DNA of 64,000 bases from Strigamia acuminata (GCA_949358305.1 OX442319.1:3720001-3784000); one strand, 5' to 3'; counted from the first letter of the stretch, positions 42,054 through 53,364 are shown. Made by a program: numbers and translations. The notes: generated from the letters alone by a model not told the origin.

Positions 42054-43046
42054 TTGCCCTCGATTTATCGTCTAAAACGGTAGTAGCAGCCATGTGCAGC
42101 CTTATTGTTTACCTACTCGAAGGCTTTCGAATTTTGCCAAAAGATGGCGCTGCACGGTGGCGCGCATGCGCAAATCCTAATGCGAAAACTGTCTATACAA
42201 TGTAAAAGACATCATGCAGCTTCCATCTTTTTCCCCTAGTGACAGTTGGCCAGGTAACCAGACAACAAGTAAATAGAAAAAAACAAGTTTCGGAAAAAGG
42301 CTTTTACTAGTATATTGGTGTTCAAATCGCCGCCAGAGTGCGCTATTACCGCAGATTGTTTCGTGATTGCAGTGATCATGCCAAAAAACCTTCAACAAAG
42401 TACTTTTTCTAGACAATATTAAAAAACAAAATATATGGGCAGATAGCAATTTTCATTTCAACCAGATTTAGCCTGGTTTCAAAATTTTTAAATCATTTTT
42501 TAGTATTGAAAACATCGAAATCCGTATCGGGCAAACATTTTGGCATCCATTAAAGGAAACGGGTTCCGCCAGGTGGCGCTGCGGTTTGAAAAATTACATT
42601 ACAGGTCACGTTACATAAACCGGAAGTACCGGAAGTCGAACCCGACACACAGAAACACACACCCACACACAAACATGCAAGTCAAGTTAAACAAAAGCCT
42701 TTAATAAAGCATCTACTTCTGTTAGTGAAGTAGAGGAATGAGGGCAAAGATGGGAAAGTTTATGAATTCATTCAGGGCAAATTTATTTCTATCGAAACTA
42801 AAAAAAGGAAGGAGTACAAGTGTACACCGTTTTGATTACAAAATTAAAAAATCAGTATGAACGAGCACCCATGACGTGCAGGTGCATATCTTTCAAAAGA
42901 GTTACAATAATAAATAACACACTGTAAAAAACATGTACACTTTTTCGTAATAAATAGATAAACGAGCAATAAAAGTTAATTAATCGTCAATCAAAATCAA
43001 AAACGGTTTTGTCAAGTTTTACTTGGGGAATTCTCTCTCGTCGCGG
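42054..43046. other. Intergenic, no supported gene
   Basis: No convincing coding frame. A short CA-rich tract (ACACACAGAAACACACACCC, about 42643-42665) is the only simple repeat seen. Confidence 0.6.
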
Positions 43047-43926
43047 CAGGATTCACGATTATTGAATTCAGGATTCAGGAATGAATTCAGGATTCACGAT
43101 TATTGAATTCAGGATTCAGGAATGAATTCAGGATTCAGGAATGAATTCAGGATTCAGGAATGAATTCAGGATTCAGGAATGAATTCAGGATTCAGGAATG
43201 AATTCAGGATTCAGGAATGAATTCAGGATTCAGGAATGAATTCAGGATTCAGGAATGAATTCAGGATTCAGGAATGAATTCAGGATTCAGGAATGAATTC
43301 AGGATTCAGGAATGAATTCAGGATTCAGGAATGAATTCAGGATTCAGGAATGAATTCAGGATTCAGGAATGAATTCAGGATTCAGGAATGAATTCAGGAT
43401 TCAGGAATGAATTCAGGATTCAGGAATGAATTCAGGATTCAGGAATGAATTCAGGATTCAGGAATGAATTCAGGATTCAGGAATGAATTCAGGATTCAGG
43501 AATGAATTCAGGATTCAGGAATGAATTCAGGATTCAGGAATGAATTCAGGATTCAGGAATGAATTCAGGATTCAGGAATGAATTCAGGATTCAGGAATGA
43601 ATTCAGGATTCAGGAATGAATTCAGGATTCAGGAATGAATTCAGGATTCAGGAATGAATTCAGGATTCAGGAATGAATTCAGGATTCAGGAATGAATTCA
43701 AGATTCAGGAATGAATTCAGGATTCAGGAATGAATTCAGGATTCAGGAATGAATTCAGGATTCAGGAATGAATTCAGGATTCAGGAATGAATTCAGGATT
43801 CAGGAATGAATTCAGGATTTAGGAATGAATTCAGGATTCAGGAATGAATTCAGGATTCAGGATTCAGGAAGGAATTCAGGATTCAGGAATGAATTCTGGA
43901 TTCAGGAAAGAATTCAGGATTCAGGA
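43047..43926. repeat. 19-bp minisatellite, about 45 copies
   Basis: Tandem unit AATGAATTCAGGATTCAGG with almost no variation over some 850 bp. The first two repeats carry a longer variant (CACGATTATTGAATTC) and the last few are degenerate (GAATTCTGG, missing AATG). One internal unit has AAGATT for AGGATT near 43700. Every unit contains GAATTC. Confidence 0.95.
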
Positions 43927-44513
43927 TGGGTGACATGGTCGGTTCGACAAAACATTTGTGTCGTACTTACCTACAACCTATGCGTCCACTCATGGAGGCT
44001 GCACTATGGAGACTGGCATAGCACTGAGTTTCTTCGTGGTGAATGGTGAGGAGTACAGAGTCCACAGCCCGGGACACGTCTTGTCCCTTCGATGAAAACC
44101 TCTCCTTTGCTACTACACACACAACCATCTCAGTCGGTGCCCAGCAAGTCACATGTCCTCTCTCTTCCACGCCTGGCAAGAGACTCTCTCCACTCCTCTC
44201 CTCACCACACGACTCAGCTCCTTCCTCCCCCAGGCGAGGTCAATTACCCACAGAGGGGATGACCTTTGGGGCCGTACAATGGTGTGTGGCAGTGCCGCAG
44301 GTCACTTGGGTGGCCAGGCGGTCACAGGATGTTTGGAAACGTTTTATGTACGACGTTTGTTGTTTTTGTTTTTGTTTTTGTTTTTGAGTTGGTTGGTTTA
44401 GGTTTGACATGTGGTTTAGTGAGTTGTGTTTGCGCAAGTTGGTGGTTTTTTTTTAGTGAAGATAATTGAATTTGAATAAAAATTAAAGGAAAGCATTTGA
44501 AATTTGATTAAAA
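43927..44513. other. Intergenic with (GTTTTT)n microsatellite
   Basis: GC-richer sequence to 44340 with no recognisable protein, then a short GTTTTT microsatellite (about 44360-44389). The segment 44473-44513 is the left flank that is copied as filler at 46373. Confidence 0.6.
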
Positions 44514-44517
44514 TTAA

Positions 44518-45136
44518 CACTAGAAAGGCCGGAATATCCGCCTACCTAGAAAGGCCGAAAGCGGTCAAAATGACCGCTTGAAACAACCGTACAAGACGTG
44601 CATGAAACGTGGACAAAACGCGCACAAATTGTGCAAAATACATAAACAATACGTGTATCTTGCGTTTTGCCATCAAATTGATCAGTAACACGCGAAATAT
44701 GCAAAGAAAATAGCAAAACAAAAATTGATGGTTTTTATAAAATCTGATAAAATTAAAAACGGAAATTTAATTTTATCAGGTTTTGCTATTTTCTTCGTAT
44801 ATTTCGCGTGTTACTGATCAATTTGATGGCAAAACGCAAGATACACGTATTGTTTATGTATTTTGCACGATTTGTGCGCGTTTTGTCCACGTTTCGTGCA
44901 CGTCTTGTGCAGCGTTGTTTCAAGCGGTCATTTTGACCGCATTCGGCCTTCCTAGGTTAATTCGCTTTTTTAAAATTTTTTTTAAAGAAAAATGCCACGT
45001 TTGCTGATTTATGATGTAAAGTATCATAAATCAGTAAAAGTGAAAAAATACCAGCATTGTAAACCCATTGGGTTTATTGCTACAGCTGTTTAAAACAGCT
45101 GATGCGGTCAAAATGACCGCTCTGGCCTTTCTAGTG
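44518..45136. mobile_element. piggyBac-type MITE with long internal inverted repeat
   Basis: 619 bp flanked by TTAA on both sides (44514-44517 and 45137-45140), the piggyBac target. The ends are inverted: CACTAGAAAGGCC at the left and GGCCTTTCTAGTG at the right, resembling piggyBac CCYTAG-type termini. Inside, arms of roughly 190 bp (about 44545-44735 and 44775-44960) are inverted copies bordered by CTAGAAAGGCCG / CGGCCTTCCTAG, and GCGGTCAAAATGACCGC recurs. No coding capacity, hence a MITE. The pre-insertion sequence, with one TTAA, survives at 46373-46438. Confidence 0.88.
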
Positions 45137-45140
45137 TTAA

Positions 45141-45574
45141 AGGAAAACAATTTAAACTCGATTGTTTTCCCTTAATTTTATTCAAAATTTTAAAGGAAAA
45201 CAATCAAAATTTAAATAAAATTAAAGAAATAAAATTGAATTTCAACAAATCAAGAAAGCAATGACAGAAAATTGACTTTATTACAGAAAAAAATGAATCT
45301 TATTTGAATTTAATTTAATTTTTGAAGTAAGATTGAAATTTTCTAAATTCAACAAAACACCGGATTTACATTTACCATTAAAAAAAATTGGCTTAAAAAC
45401 AATAAGATTACGTTATTAAAATCGGCTATTACACTCAATTCTGTTTAATTAAAATCAATCAAGTAACACATCCAAATTGATACAATACCAATTCACAAAA
45501 TCCCTCATCCATTTAAACAACCCAATTAATCCATATTTCATTTGCTAAATTAAAGTCAAAAACATCCATCATTT
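45141..45574. other. Intergenic, AT-rich
   Basis: AT-rich sequence with repeats of AAAGGAAAACAAT type near its left end. No gene seen. Confidence 0.6.
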
Positions 45575-46372
45575 AAAACTTCACAATCCTCGCTGCAGCA
45601 ATTGTTGCAGTGACCGGGTACTCAGCGACCGAGGAGCGCCGACCGGGTACTCACCACTGCATTTTGAGATACAAGCAAATTCATTTTTTAGACAAAAAAT
45701 TTAATTGTGGGCTTTTTAGTAGTACACAGGAAAACAGTATAGTATAACTAGAATTATTGAACAGGAAAATCACAAAAATGTTTTTCTAAATAATATTTGC
45801 TAAAACAAGCAGTTTCCTCAAATCAAATGGTCAATTTTTTGCCCAAAGTATAGCATTTATTGTCTACAGATTAAACTTTTGTCTTTAAAAACATTGAAAC
45901 TCACTTTTGCATATAAATCAATTTCAGCACCTACAGCAAAGTATAATCATTTGAATGCTTAAAATTCATATTGAACGATGGAAAGTGATGGTTTTTCAAC
46001 TTTTAAAACTTGAATCAGAAATAGAAAAAAATACATAAATATGCATAAAATAGTTAAGTGGAAGAAATTTTTATATTTTATTTACAATGCAAGAACATGA
46101 CGTTGTACACAAGGGTAAAAGTGTTTTAAAATTGGAAATGAACAGAGGAAAATATACAGTTCCACTTGACAAGAATTCAGAAAGTTAAATGCACTAACAA
46201 AACCAAAAATCAGCGTTTGAATTTAAGAATTGCAAACAGAATGAACGAAACGAACTTTTTAAATTTCTATTCCTGCTTAAAATGCTTTTACTCCTGTATG
46301 GGTTAAGAGATGTCTTTTTAAACTCACACTGTGATTGCAAGAATAAGCACACAAATGACACTTGAACGGTTG

Positions 46373-46438
46373 AATAAAAATTAAAGGAAAGCATTTGAAA
46401 TTTGATTAAAATTAAAGGAAAACAATTTAAACTCGATG
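46373..46438. repeat. 66-bp filler copied from the MITE flanks
   Basis: A segment starting TTGAATAAAAATTAAAGG and ending TTTAAACTCGAT interrupts the left zinc-finger copy. It equals 44472-44517 joined to 45141-45160, the two flanks of the piggyBac-type MITE, with a single TTAA and no MITE. Confidence 0.85.
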
Positions 46439-46476
46439 TGTATGGGTTAAAACATGTGATTTTAAGGTCCCATATA

Positions 46477-46652
46477 TGGAGTGTTTGACTCCATTGGTCA
46501 ATCGACCATTTTGTTTGTTATGACGCGCTGTTCGCAGCGCCACCTATTTTTACCCTTGATTAAAATTCACTTATGTAAATTCGTAACCCAAGATGGTCGT
46601 TCCTTCGCGTACTCATGCACAATCTACTTCAATCAACTTCGAGAACACAATA
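46477..46652 (+). repeat. E3 5' LTR
   Basis: 176 bp with terminal hairpin TGGAGT/ACTCCA and a hairpin GCGCTG-TTCG-CAGCGC closed by a UUCG-type tetraloop. Confidence 0.95.
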
Positions 46653-46843
46653 TTGGCGACGAGGACGAACTAATCCGAATCAATCCACGGTATCAAATGA
46701 AAAATTGTGAACTTTTCAAACTTTTGTGAACTTTTTGCTGACTTTTCGGACCGTCGCTGACCACGCGTCGTCACGTTAGGCCTAGTTGCTAGTCCCCGAT
46801 CTCTTCGTGTTTGTGCTTACTTTTAGCGACTTTTGTTATCAAA

Positions 46844-49800
46844 ATGTCGTCGCTCAAAGGCTCGCCAAAAGAATATGACCCGGCGGACGACTGGGAATTG
46901 TATTGCTTGAGAATGACTAGCATTTTCAAATGCAATAAAATCGTCGACGATGAAGAGCAGGTGCATACGCTTTTAGCCTATGTCGGTATGCCCACCTTCA
47001 AGCAGATGGTCGCGCTCGCAGAACCGAAGAAGCCAGCCGAATTGAAGTATGCAGAGTTGGTTGCTTTGATGCAAAAGACGTCGCGCCCGAAGCCGCTCGT
47101 GCTCGCCGAGATTCAACGTTTTCATCACCGCGATCGAGCTCAAGGAGAAACGGTGCTGGAATATGCCATTGCTCTTCAAGAATTGGCGCAAAATTGCAAA
47201 TTCGCCAACAAGTCCGACGAATTGCGTAATCGCTTTCTTTGCGGCTTGAAAAATGAGCAAATCCAGCAAGCGTTGACTTTAAAAGAAAACCTGACCTTCG
47301 ATGCAGCCGTTGAGTTCGCAGCAACAGCTGAAGTTAATTGTAAAGAGTTTTCTGAAATTGCAGCCAAACCAGCGTCCGCCGTTACGGTCCACAAGATGAA
47401 CGAATCGGAACCACGTTACGATGGGAGGAGAAGAGGTGGAAAACAACACACGAAAGGCACCAATGTGTTCCCCAACCAGCAGCAGCCATCCAACAAGAAA
47501 GGAAATGTGCATGCGTGTTCGGCGTGTGGTAAAAATAGCCATTCTCGAGATTCGTGTCGCTTTAAGGACGCCAAATGCCACGGTTGTGGCAAGACGGGCC
47601 ATATTCGTCCAGTTTGCCGTGCACCGACGCAGAACCACGCTCCGACTCACTCAGTAGGCGTGTTGGACGATCTGACATTTTATCGCGTCCAAACTCATCA
47701 AACTCAAGTGGTAAATTCTGTCCATTTGCCACGAGTGCAGCCAGTCTTCGTCACCGTGCGTATCGACGGTGTAGATTTGGAAATGGAGTTGGACACGGGT
47801 GCAAGCGCAACAATAATTAATTTGGACACTTACTTACAATATTTCTCTCGTTTCCCATTACAGACCATTCCGTGCGGCATGACAACGTACACTGGACACA
47901 AGATTCCGATGGAGGGCATAATTGAAGTTCCAGTCGTCTTCAAGGATCGCAATTTCCTCCTGCCGCTTTGCATCGCACGGGATGGTCCTGTACCGCTGTT
48001 GGGACGAGGTTGGCTCGCCATGTTCGGCTTACTGTCTAAAACCGCTGAGGCCGTCGGCGCAACAATAAATAAAGTGGACACGATCGCTCCCGGAGCCGCT
48101 GTCCTCGATGCCGCCACGCAGAAGGAGTTGGACGCCGTGCTGCTAAAACACGATCGCGTGTTCCGAGAAGAAATTGGCTGCTTAAACACGTCGCAGGCCC
48201 ACATCGACATCGATCCTGCCGTGCAGCCTATCTTCTTGAAAGCGTATCCAGTCCCCATCGCAATGAAGTCGCTTGTCGAGGCCGAATTGGAGAGACTCCA
48301 GTCGCTCGGCATTATTACACCGGTCGCGTCATCGCGCTGGGCGACTCCAGTGATGCACGTCAAGAAGTCGGACGGAACGATAAAGTTGGCTGGTTGTTAC
48401 AACAGGACAATCAACAAGGCGATTCTGCCAAATTCCTATCCGCTTCCGCTGTTCGCCGACATCACCACTAAGTTATCCGGGGGGGAGACTTACCGTATAT
48501 ACTCGCGTATAATGCGATCCGCGTATAATGCGACCCCCCCATTTTAAGGCGCCTAAAACGAAATAAATGGTGTACGCGCGTATAATGCGAGTTACCATAG
48601 TGTTGTGCCACAACAATGGAAAAATCAAATCAAATCAAATCAAATTCTCTCGCAGCGGCGGAGTTATTATTTTTCTCGGCAAATGCCACGACACGTAATT
48701 TAAACCCGCTTCAAACCCCGCTTCAAACGACACACGCTTACGTTTCGGATTGTTGGATTCTTGCATTATTCGATTGTCGGTAAGTTGGATGGTTGTGTTG
48801 CGTGTTGTAAGCGATGGCCGAAATTATATAGGACGAAATGCGCACGTAATACGGGCGAAATACGAAACGTACCGTAGTACGTACGTTTTGTTAATTATTT
48901 TTTTTTTTTTTTTATTACGCGCGTATAGTGCGACCCCCCCAAACACGGGAACTAATTCTGGCATAAATATTTCGCACTATACGCGAGTATATACGGTATT
49001 CCATTCTTGACATGACCTCCGCATACAACCAAATTGAATTAGATCCTGAATCCCAATTATGTTGCACAATTAACACTCACTTAGGTCTTTTCAGGGTCAA
49101 CCGGCTGTTTTATGGAATTTCGTCCGCTCCTGCCATTTTCCAGAGGGAGATGGACATTCTTACGGCCAAGATCGAAAGCACGCAACCTTTTATTGACGAT
49201 TCGGCGCTGACTGGCGCAACTAATGCAGTTCATTTAAAAAACTTGGACAAGTTTCTGCATACGTTCCTGAAAGCCGGTTTGACCCTGAATCGTAGAAAGT
49301 GTCGTTTTCTCCAGCAGGTTGTACAGTTCCTTGGTTTTAATATTTCGAAGAATGGCATTTCGCCAATTGATTCAAAACTTGCCCCTTTGCGTGACGCTAA
49401 CCGCCCGACCGACGTTTTATCGTTGAAGTCTTTTCTCGGGTTGGTTAACTATTATGGTCGTTTTATTCCGAGCCTGTCCACCTTACTTGAGCTGTTGTAC
49501 CGTTTAACACGCGACGAGGTCAAGTGGGAATGGACAGAGCAACACGAATCGACATGGAAGGCAGTTAAAGTGGCAGTTTCAATTGAATCAGAGCTTGCAC
49601 ACTTTGACTAGGCCAAGAAGTTATATTTAACTGTTGACGCTTCTCCAGTTGGAGTCGGCGCCTTTCTTTCTCACTTAGGTTCCGATGGCGTCCACAAACC
49701 AATCGCATTTGCCAGTTCGTTGTTGTCGGCTGCGCAAAAGAACTACGCGCAAATAGAGCGTGAGGGCTTGGCCATTATTTATGGCATCAGAAAGTTCCAC

Positions 49801-51456
49801 CACTATTTGTTTGGCCGTAGATTCTATTTGCGCACCGACCACAAACCCCTTGTCTCAATTTTTGGAGACAAGAAGGGGTGCAACCAGGTTGTGGCAGCGC
49901 GGCTACACCGCTGGGCAGTTTTCCTCTCTGCGTACGATTACGTCATTGAGCACGTGCCCGCTGCGGACAATGCTGTCGCTGATGGCTTGTCCAGGAATCC
50001 ACAACCAGTTGTTGATGGCAAGGAGGATTTAGAAATTGGCATTAATTCTATTTTTTCGACTTCAATTTCAGATTTCCCAATGTCCACCGCTTCGTTGACC
50101 GCTGCTTATGCAGCCGACAAAGAACTGCAGTCAGTTCTGCAGCACGTCCGGAATGGATGGGAATCACACTCGACTGACTTGGAATTATTCTTCAAACAGC
50201 GAGAATCGTTCTCAACTTATCAAAATTTTTTATTTTTATTTGATAGGTTGGTCATTTCGTCTTCGGTTCGGCGCTTAATTCTCATCGAACTCCACGCAGG
50301 TCATTACGGCATTGTCCGTACTAAATCGTTGGCGCGAGCCACGGTTTGGTGGCCTGGAATCGATGCAGATATTGAGCGCACGATCAAGAATTGTGATGTT
50401 TGCCAGCGCAGCCTGCCCGACCCGCCCAAAACCAACACCATCAAGTGGCCTGTCCCAGATCAGGTGTGGGGTCGTGTTCACTTGGACTTCGCCGGCCCTT
50501 TCCACAATTCCATGTTTTTGCTCACTGTCGACGCAAAGTCAAAATGGTGTGAAGTGCGCGCCATGTCGACAACCACCGCTGCCGCCACCATCGCTGTCGT
50601 GAAGTCGTGGTTCGAGTGCCACGGGTTGCCGCTCCATTTCCACACAGATAACGGGCCGCAATTCACGTCGCAAGAATTTCGAGCATTTTTGGCAATCAAC
50701 GGGATCCGGCACACACTTTCGCCGCCGTACCACCCCGCTACGAATGGTGCAGTTGAAGGCTTCGTTAAAACCTTCAAGAACCAGGTAGATAAGTTGTTGG
50801 CCAGTAATTTTTCATTGTCGGCTGCAGTATCGCATTTTTTGGCGTCGTATCGCTCCACGCCGCACGCCACAACCAAGATTTCGCCCGCGTTAGCGTTTAC
50901 CAATCGGGAAATGCGTTCGAGACTGCACCTTCTTAACCCGAAATTATTGCCCGAAACTCCCCAAACCAACACGCACCGTCGTTTTGAAGTGGACGATTTG
51001 GTGTTTGCTCGAGACTATCGAGGCACCAATCGATGGATTCCAGGTGTTGTTCGCCGCAAAACGTCTTCTACAACGTACGACATCGAGGTCGCTTTGGACG
51101 TTGTTTGGAGCCGTCACGTGGACCAGTTGCGCTCGAGATTAGTTGGTGCAAAATTGCCTCATATTGAGGGGGAAAATCGTGGAAGTTCGCTTCTATCCTT
51201 GCTCCCGAATCCACTACTGACAGTTCCGCCGATGAATACGAACAATCCACCCAACTTACCTGCTCAACTACCAGCTCCAGCTCCAACCGTTGTACCACAA
51301 ACCGCTGCCCAGGTCCATGCTCCGCCTTTGCCTGTTCGCGCGCCTTCACCGCCTGCAGTTGCCGGCCCGAGTGCCTCGCCGCCACTCACTCGAAGTCCGC
51401 GTCCTGTGCGTGAGAAGAGACCGCCGGACTTTTATGGTTTTCCAGTTAACCAGTGA
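46844..51456 (+). pseudogene. E3 gag-pol, broken by a MITE and one stop
   Basis: ATG 46844 (MSSLKGSPKEYDPADDWELY). Removing the MITE and one TA (48493-48998) restores one frame of 1369 codons. Domains: gag; two CCHC knuckles (CSACGKNSHSRDSC, CHGCGKTGHIRPVC, about 47518-47620); protease DTGAS (about 47790); RT with FIDD (about 49193), split before the active site by the MITE; RNase H (TVDASPVGVGAFLSH, about 49632); integrase HHCC (about 50290-50405) and DDE (HTDNGPQF about 50640; E of NGAVEGF); a proline-rich tail ending FYGFPVNQ. The second lesion is TAG at 49609-49611, where E1 has CAG (Gln). Confidence 0.93.
48493..48996. mobile_element. TA-flanked MITE (Tc1/mariner or pogo type)
   Basis: 504 bp with inverted ends, CCGTATATACTCGCGTATA at the left and TATACGCGAGTATATACGG at the right, flanked by TA (48491-48492, 48997-48998). 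The internal CGCGTATAATGCGA motif recurs near the ends. It contains an AATCA-type microsatellite (about 48630-48655) and a T run (about 48898-48914) and no coding sequence. It lies inside RT of E3, so it is younger than E3. Confidence 0.9.
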
Positions 51457-51635
51457 TTTGTTTTGTGTGTTCTTTATTGAATTACTTCGTTTTTGCACTC
51501 ATATTTAAATATAATGTTTTTTATTGTTCATTTCTTACATTGTTAAACCGCTAGTGTTTATTGCTTTTATTCTTTTAATTAATTCATGTTAGTTTTAAAT
51601 TTGTAATTGGTGTTTTCCCCAATTAGAGGGAATGA

Positions 51636-51811
51636 TGGAGTGTTTGACTCCATTGGTCAATCGACCATTTTGTTTGTTATGACGCGCTGTTCGCAGCGCC
51701 ACCTATTTTTACCCTTGATTAAAATTCACTTATGTAAATTCGTAACCCAAGATGGTCGTTCCTTCGCGTACTCATTCACAATCTACTTCAATCAACTTCG
51801 AAAACACAATA
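51636..51811 (+). repeat. E3 3' LTR
   Basis: 176 bp; differs from the 5' LTR at ACTCATTCAC versus ACTCATGCAC and at CGAAAAC versus CGAGAAC. Followed by ATATA and the zinc-finger pseudogene. Confidence 0.95.
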
Positions 51812-52750
51812 ATATAGATTACTAGAATAATCACACAAATGACACTTGAATGGTTTTTCTCCTGTATGGGTTAAAACATGTGTTTTTAATGTCCCATTTT
51901 GAGTGCAAGAGTAATCACACAAACTACACTTGAAGGGTTTTCTCCAGTATGGATAAATAAGTGTTTTCTTAAATTCTGACTTTGATTGCAAGAATAATCA
52001 CACAAATGACACTTGAATGGTTTTTCTCCTGTGTGGGTTAATAGATGGACTTTTAATCGCCCACTATAAACCGAAAAATAATCACACAAATGGCACTTGA
52101 ATGGTTTATCTCCTGTGTGGGTTAATAGATGTTTTCGTAAATTCTGAGTTTGATTGCAAGAATAAGCACACAAATGGCACTTCAATGGTTTTTCTCTGGA
52201 ATGGGTTAATAGATGTCTACTTAAAGTCCCACTTTGAACACTGGAATAATCACACAAATGGCACTTGAATGGTTTTTCTCCAGTGTGAATTCGCATGTGA
52301 ACACTCATGCAAGTTTTAAGTCGAAATGAAAGTGAACACATTTGACATTTGAAAGGCTTTTCACCAGTGTTTTTAAGCATGTGCTGTTCCAAAAGTTAAT
52401 AGCGTGAACAAGAATAATCACACAGATTGCAATTGTAATCCTGACGTGTTCTCTGCATTTCGTTTACTTCAATGACAATGACACGGAAATGAACGTTATA
52501 GTCTGAAATAAAAAAAATACTGATAATTAAGTTCGAAAATGATTAACCTAATTGGACACACTTTAAATAATATTGGTGTGTATAGTATACTCTGAACAGA
52601 AACGGGAAGGTCGAAGCATCGCCGCTAATGGTTCGAATTCAGTTCGGCGAGTTAGGCCTAACGTTCAATGCACGATTGCGCCGAACTTAATAAACCGAAA
52701 AAAAATCCAATAATACCCAAAAAATTGTGATTTATCTATTCTCTTATGTT

Positions 52751-53364
52751 TAGAGTCCAATCGTCACGCCGGGCCTGGATGTTAAAACGCTCCAATAAGT
52801 TGCCTAAAAGAAACCACAAGCATTAGCGATTTCGGATGACACTACCTGTTCTCAAGAGGTAATCCTTTTTAATCCGCTCAAATGGTTTAAATTAAACGTT
52901 GGAAATTGCTCGTTTTACAAGCTTTGAGTTAATCTTTTAAATTTTATTTCAAAGCTAATGAAAATAATTCTTGCTTCACTGCTCCTTCTAAAACTCAAAA
53001 CTTCAATTTCATGCTCACGAATAAACAAACGTGAAAATAAATGACATTTGATTCATGAAATAAAAATTGTTTGAAAAGTAATTTTTTTTAGGTTTGTTTT
53101 TATTTATTTTTAATTAAATTATAAAGCATTTGCAATGTGCAATGTGCAATGCGCAATGTGCAATTTGTAGTGTTTGTGACTTTGTTGTATTGTGTTTAGT
53201 TTACATATTGTCACTAGTCGGCGCTATTATGCAGTTGTAGTTTTTATGGCAACCACCGTTTGCTCTATCTTACTGTATTTTGGTGTATCGCACTTTTTCG
53301 TTCATCCTCGATTAATTGTTTATTACGTTTGAAAGGTTCCAAAGTGTAAGCAAATTAAGGTAAA
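52751..53364. other. Spacer of the inverted duplication
   Basis: AT-rich unique sequence with a short run of GCAATGTGCAAT repeats (about 53131-53165). No gene seen. Confidence 0.6.

Larger units (their letters stand above)
46477..51811 (+). mobile_element. E3: Ty3/Gypsy LTR retrotransposon
   Basis: 176-bp LTRs (46477-46652, 51636-51811) differ at two visible sites. The 5-bp duplication ATATA is at 46472-46476 and 51812-51816. Same lineage as E1, whose protein it closely resembles. TTGGCGACGAGGACGAAC follows the 5' LTR; a purine-rich tract (AGAGGGAATGA) precedes the 3' LTR. It interrupts the left zinc-finger copy and is itself interrupted by a MITE. Confidence 0.96.
46277..52458 (-). pseudogene. 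C2H2 zinc-finger gene, dead left copy
   Basis: Start at 52458 by alignment with the intact right copy. It has four lesions. Codon 21 is TAA (52396-52398) where the right copy has TCA. One A is missing near 51935, shifting the frame in a linker. E3 is inserted with duplication ATATA. A 66-bp filler (46373-46438) replaces a linker. Remaining parts (51817-52458, 46439-46476, 46277-46372) still show fingers of the form [21 protein letters not shown] with THTGEKPF linkers. The final stop is at 46277-46279. It clearly cannot make a protein. Confidence 0.88.
45575..52750. repeat. Left arm of inverted duplication (zinc-finger gene)
   Basis: Reverse complement of 53365-54985 apart from later insertions (E3, a 66-bp filler). 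Anchors include AATCCTCGCTGCAGCAA at the outer edge against TTGCTGCAATGAGGATT at the right arm, ATCAGCGTTTGAATTTAAG against its complement, and CGAACGTTAGGCCTAAC near the inner edge. Without insertions the arm is about 1.8 kb; the spacer between arms is about 0.6 kb. Confidence 0.85.

Noticed and set aside
43825-44049. Open frame over the end of the 19-bp minisatellite
   Set aside because: It is produced by the repeat (GFRNEFRIQDS) and continues into unrelated sequence.
44040-44402. Coding or SINE-like segment in GC-richer DNA
   Set aside because: Three overlapping frames are open by composition; no pol III boxes, poly(A) tail or target duplication could be found.
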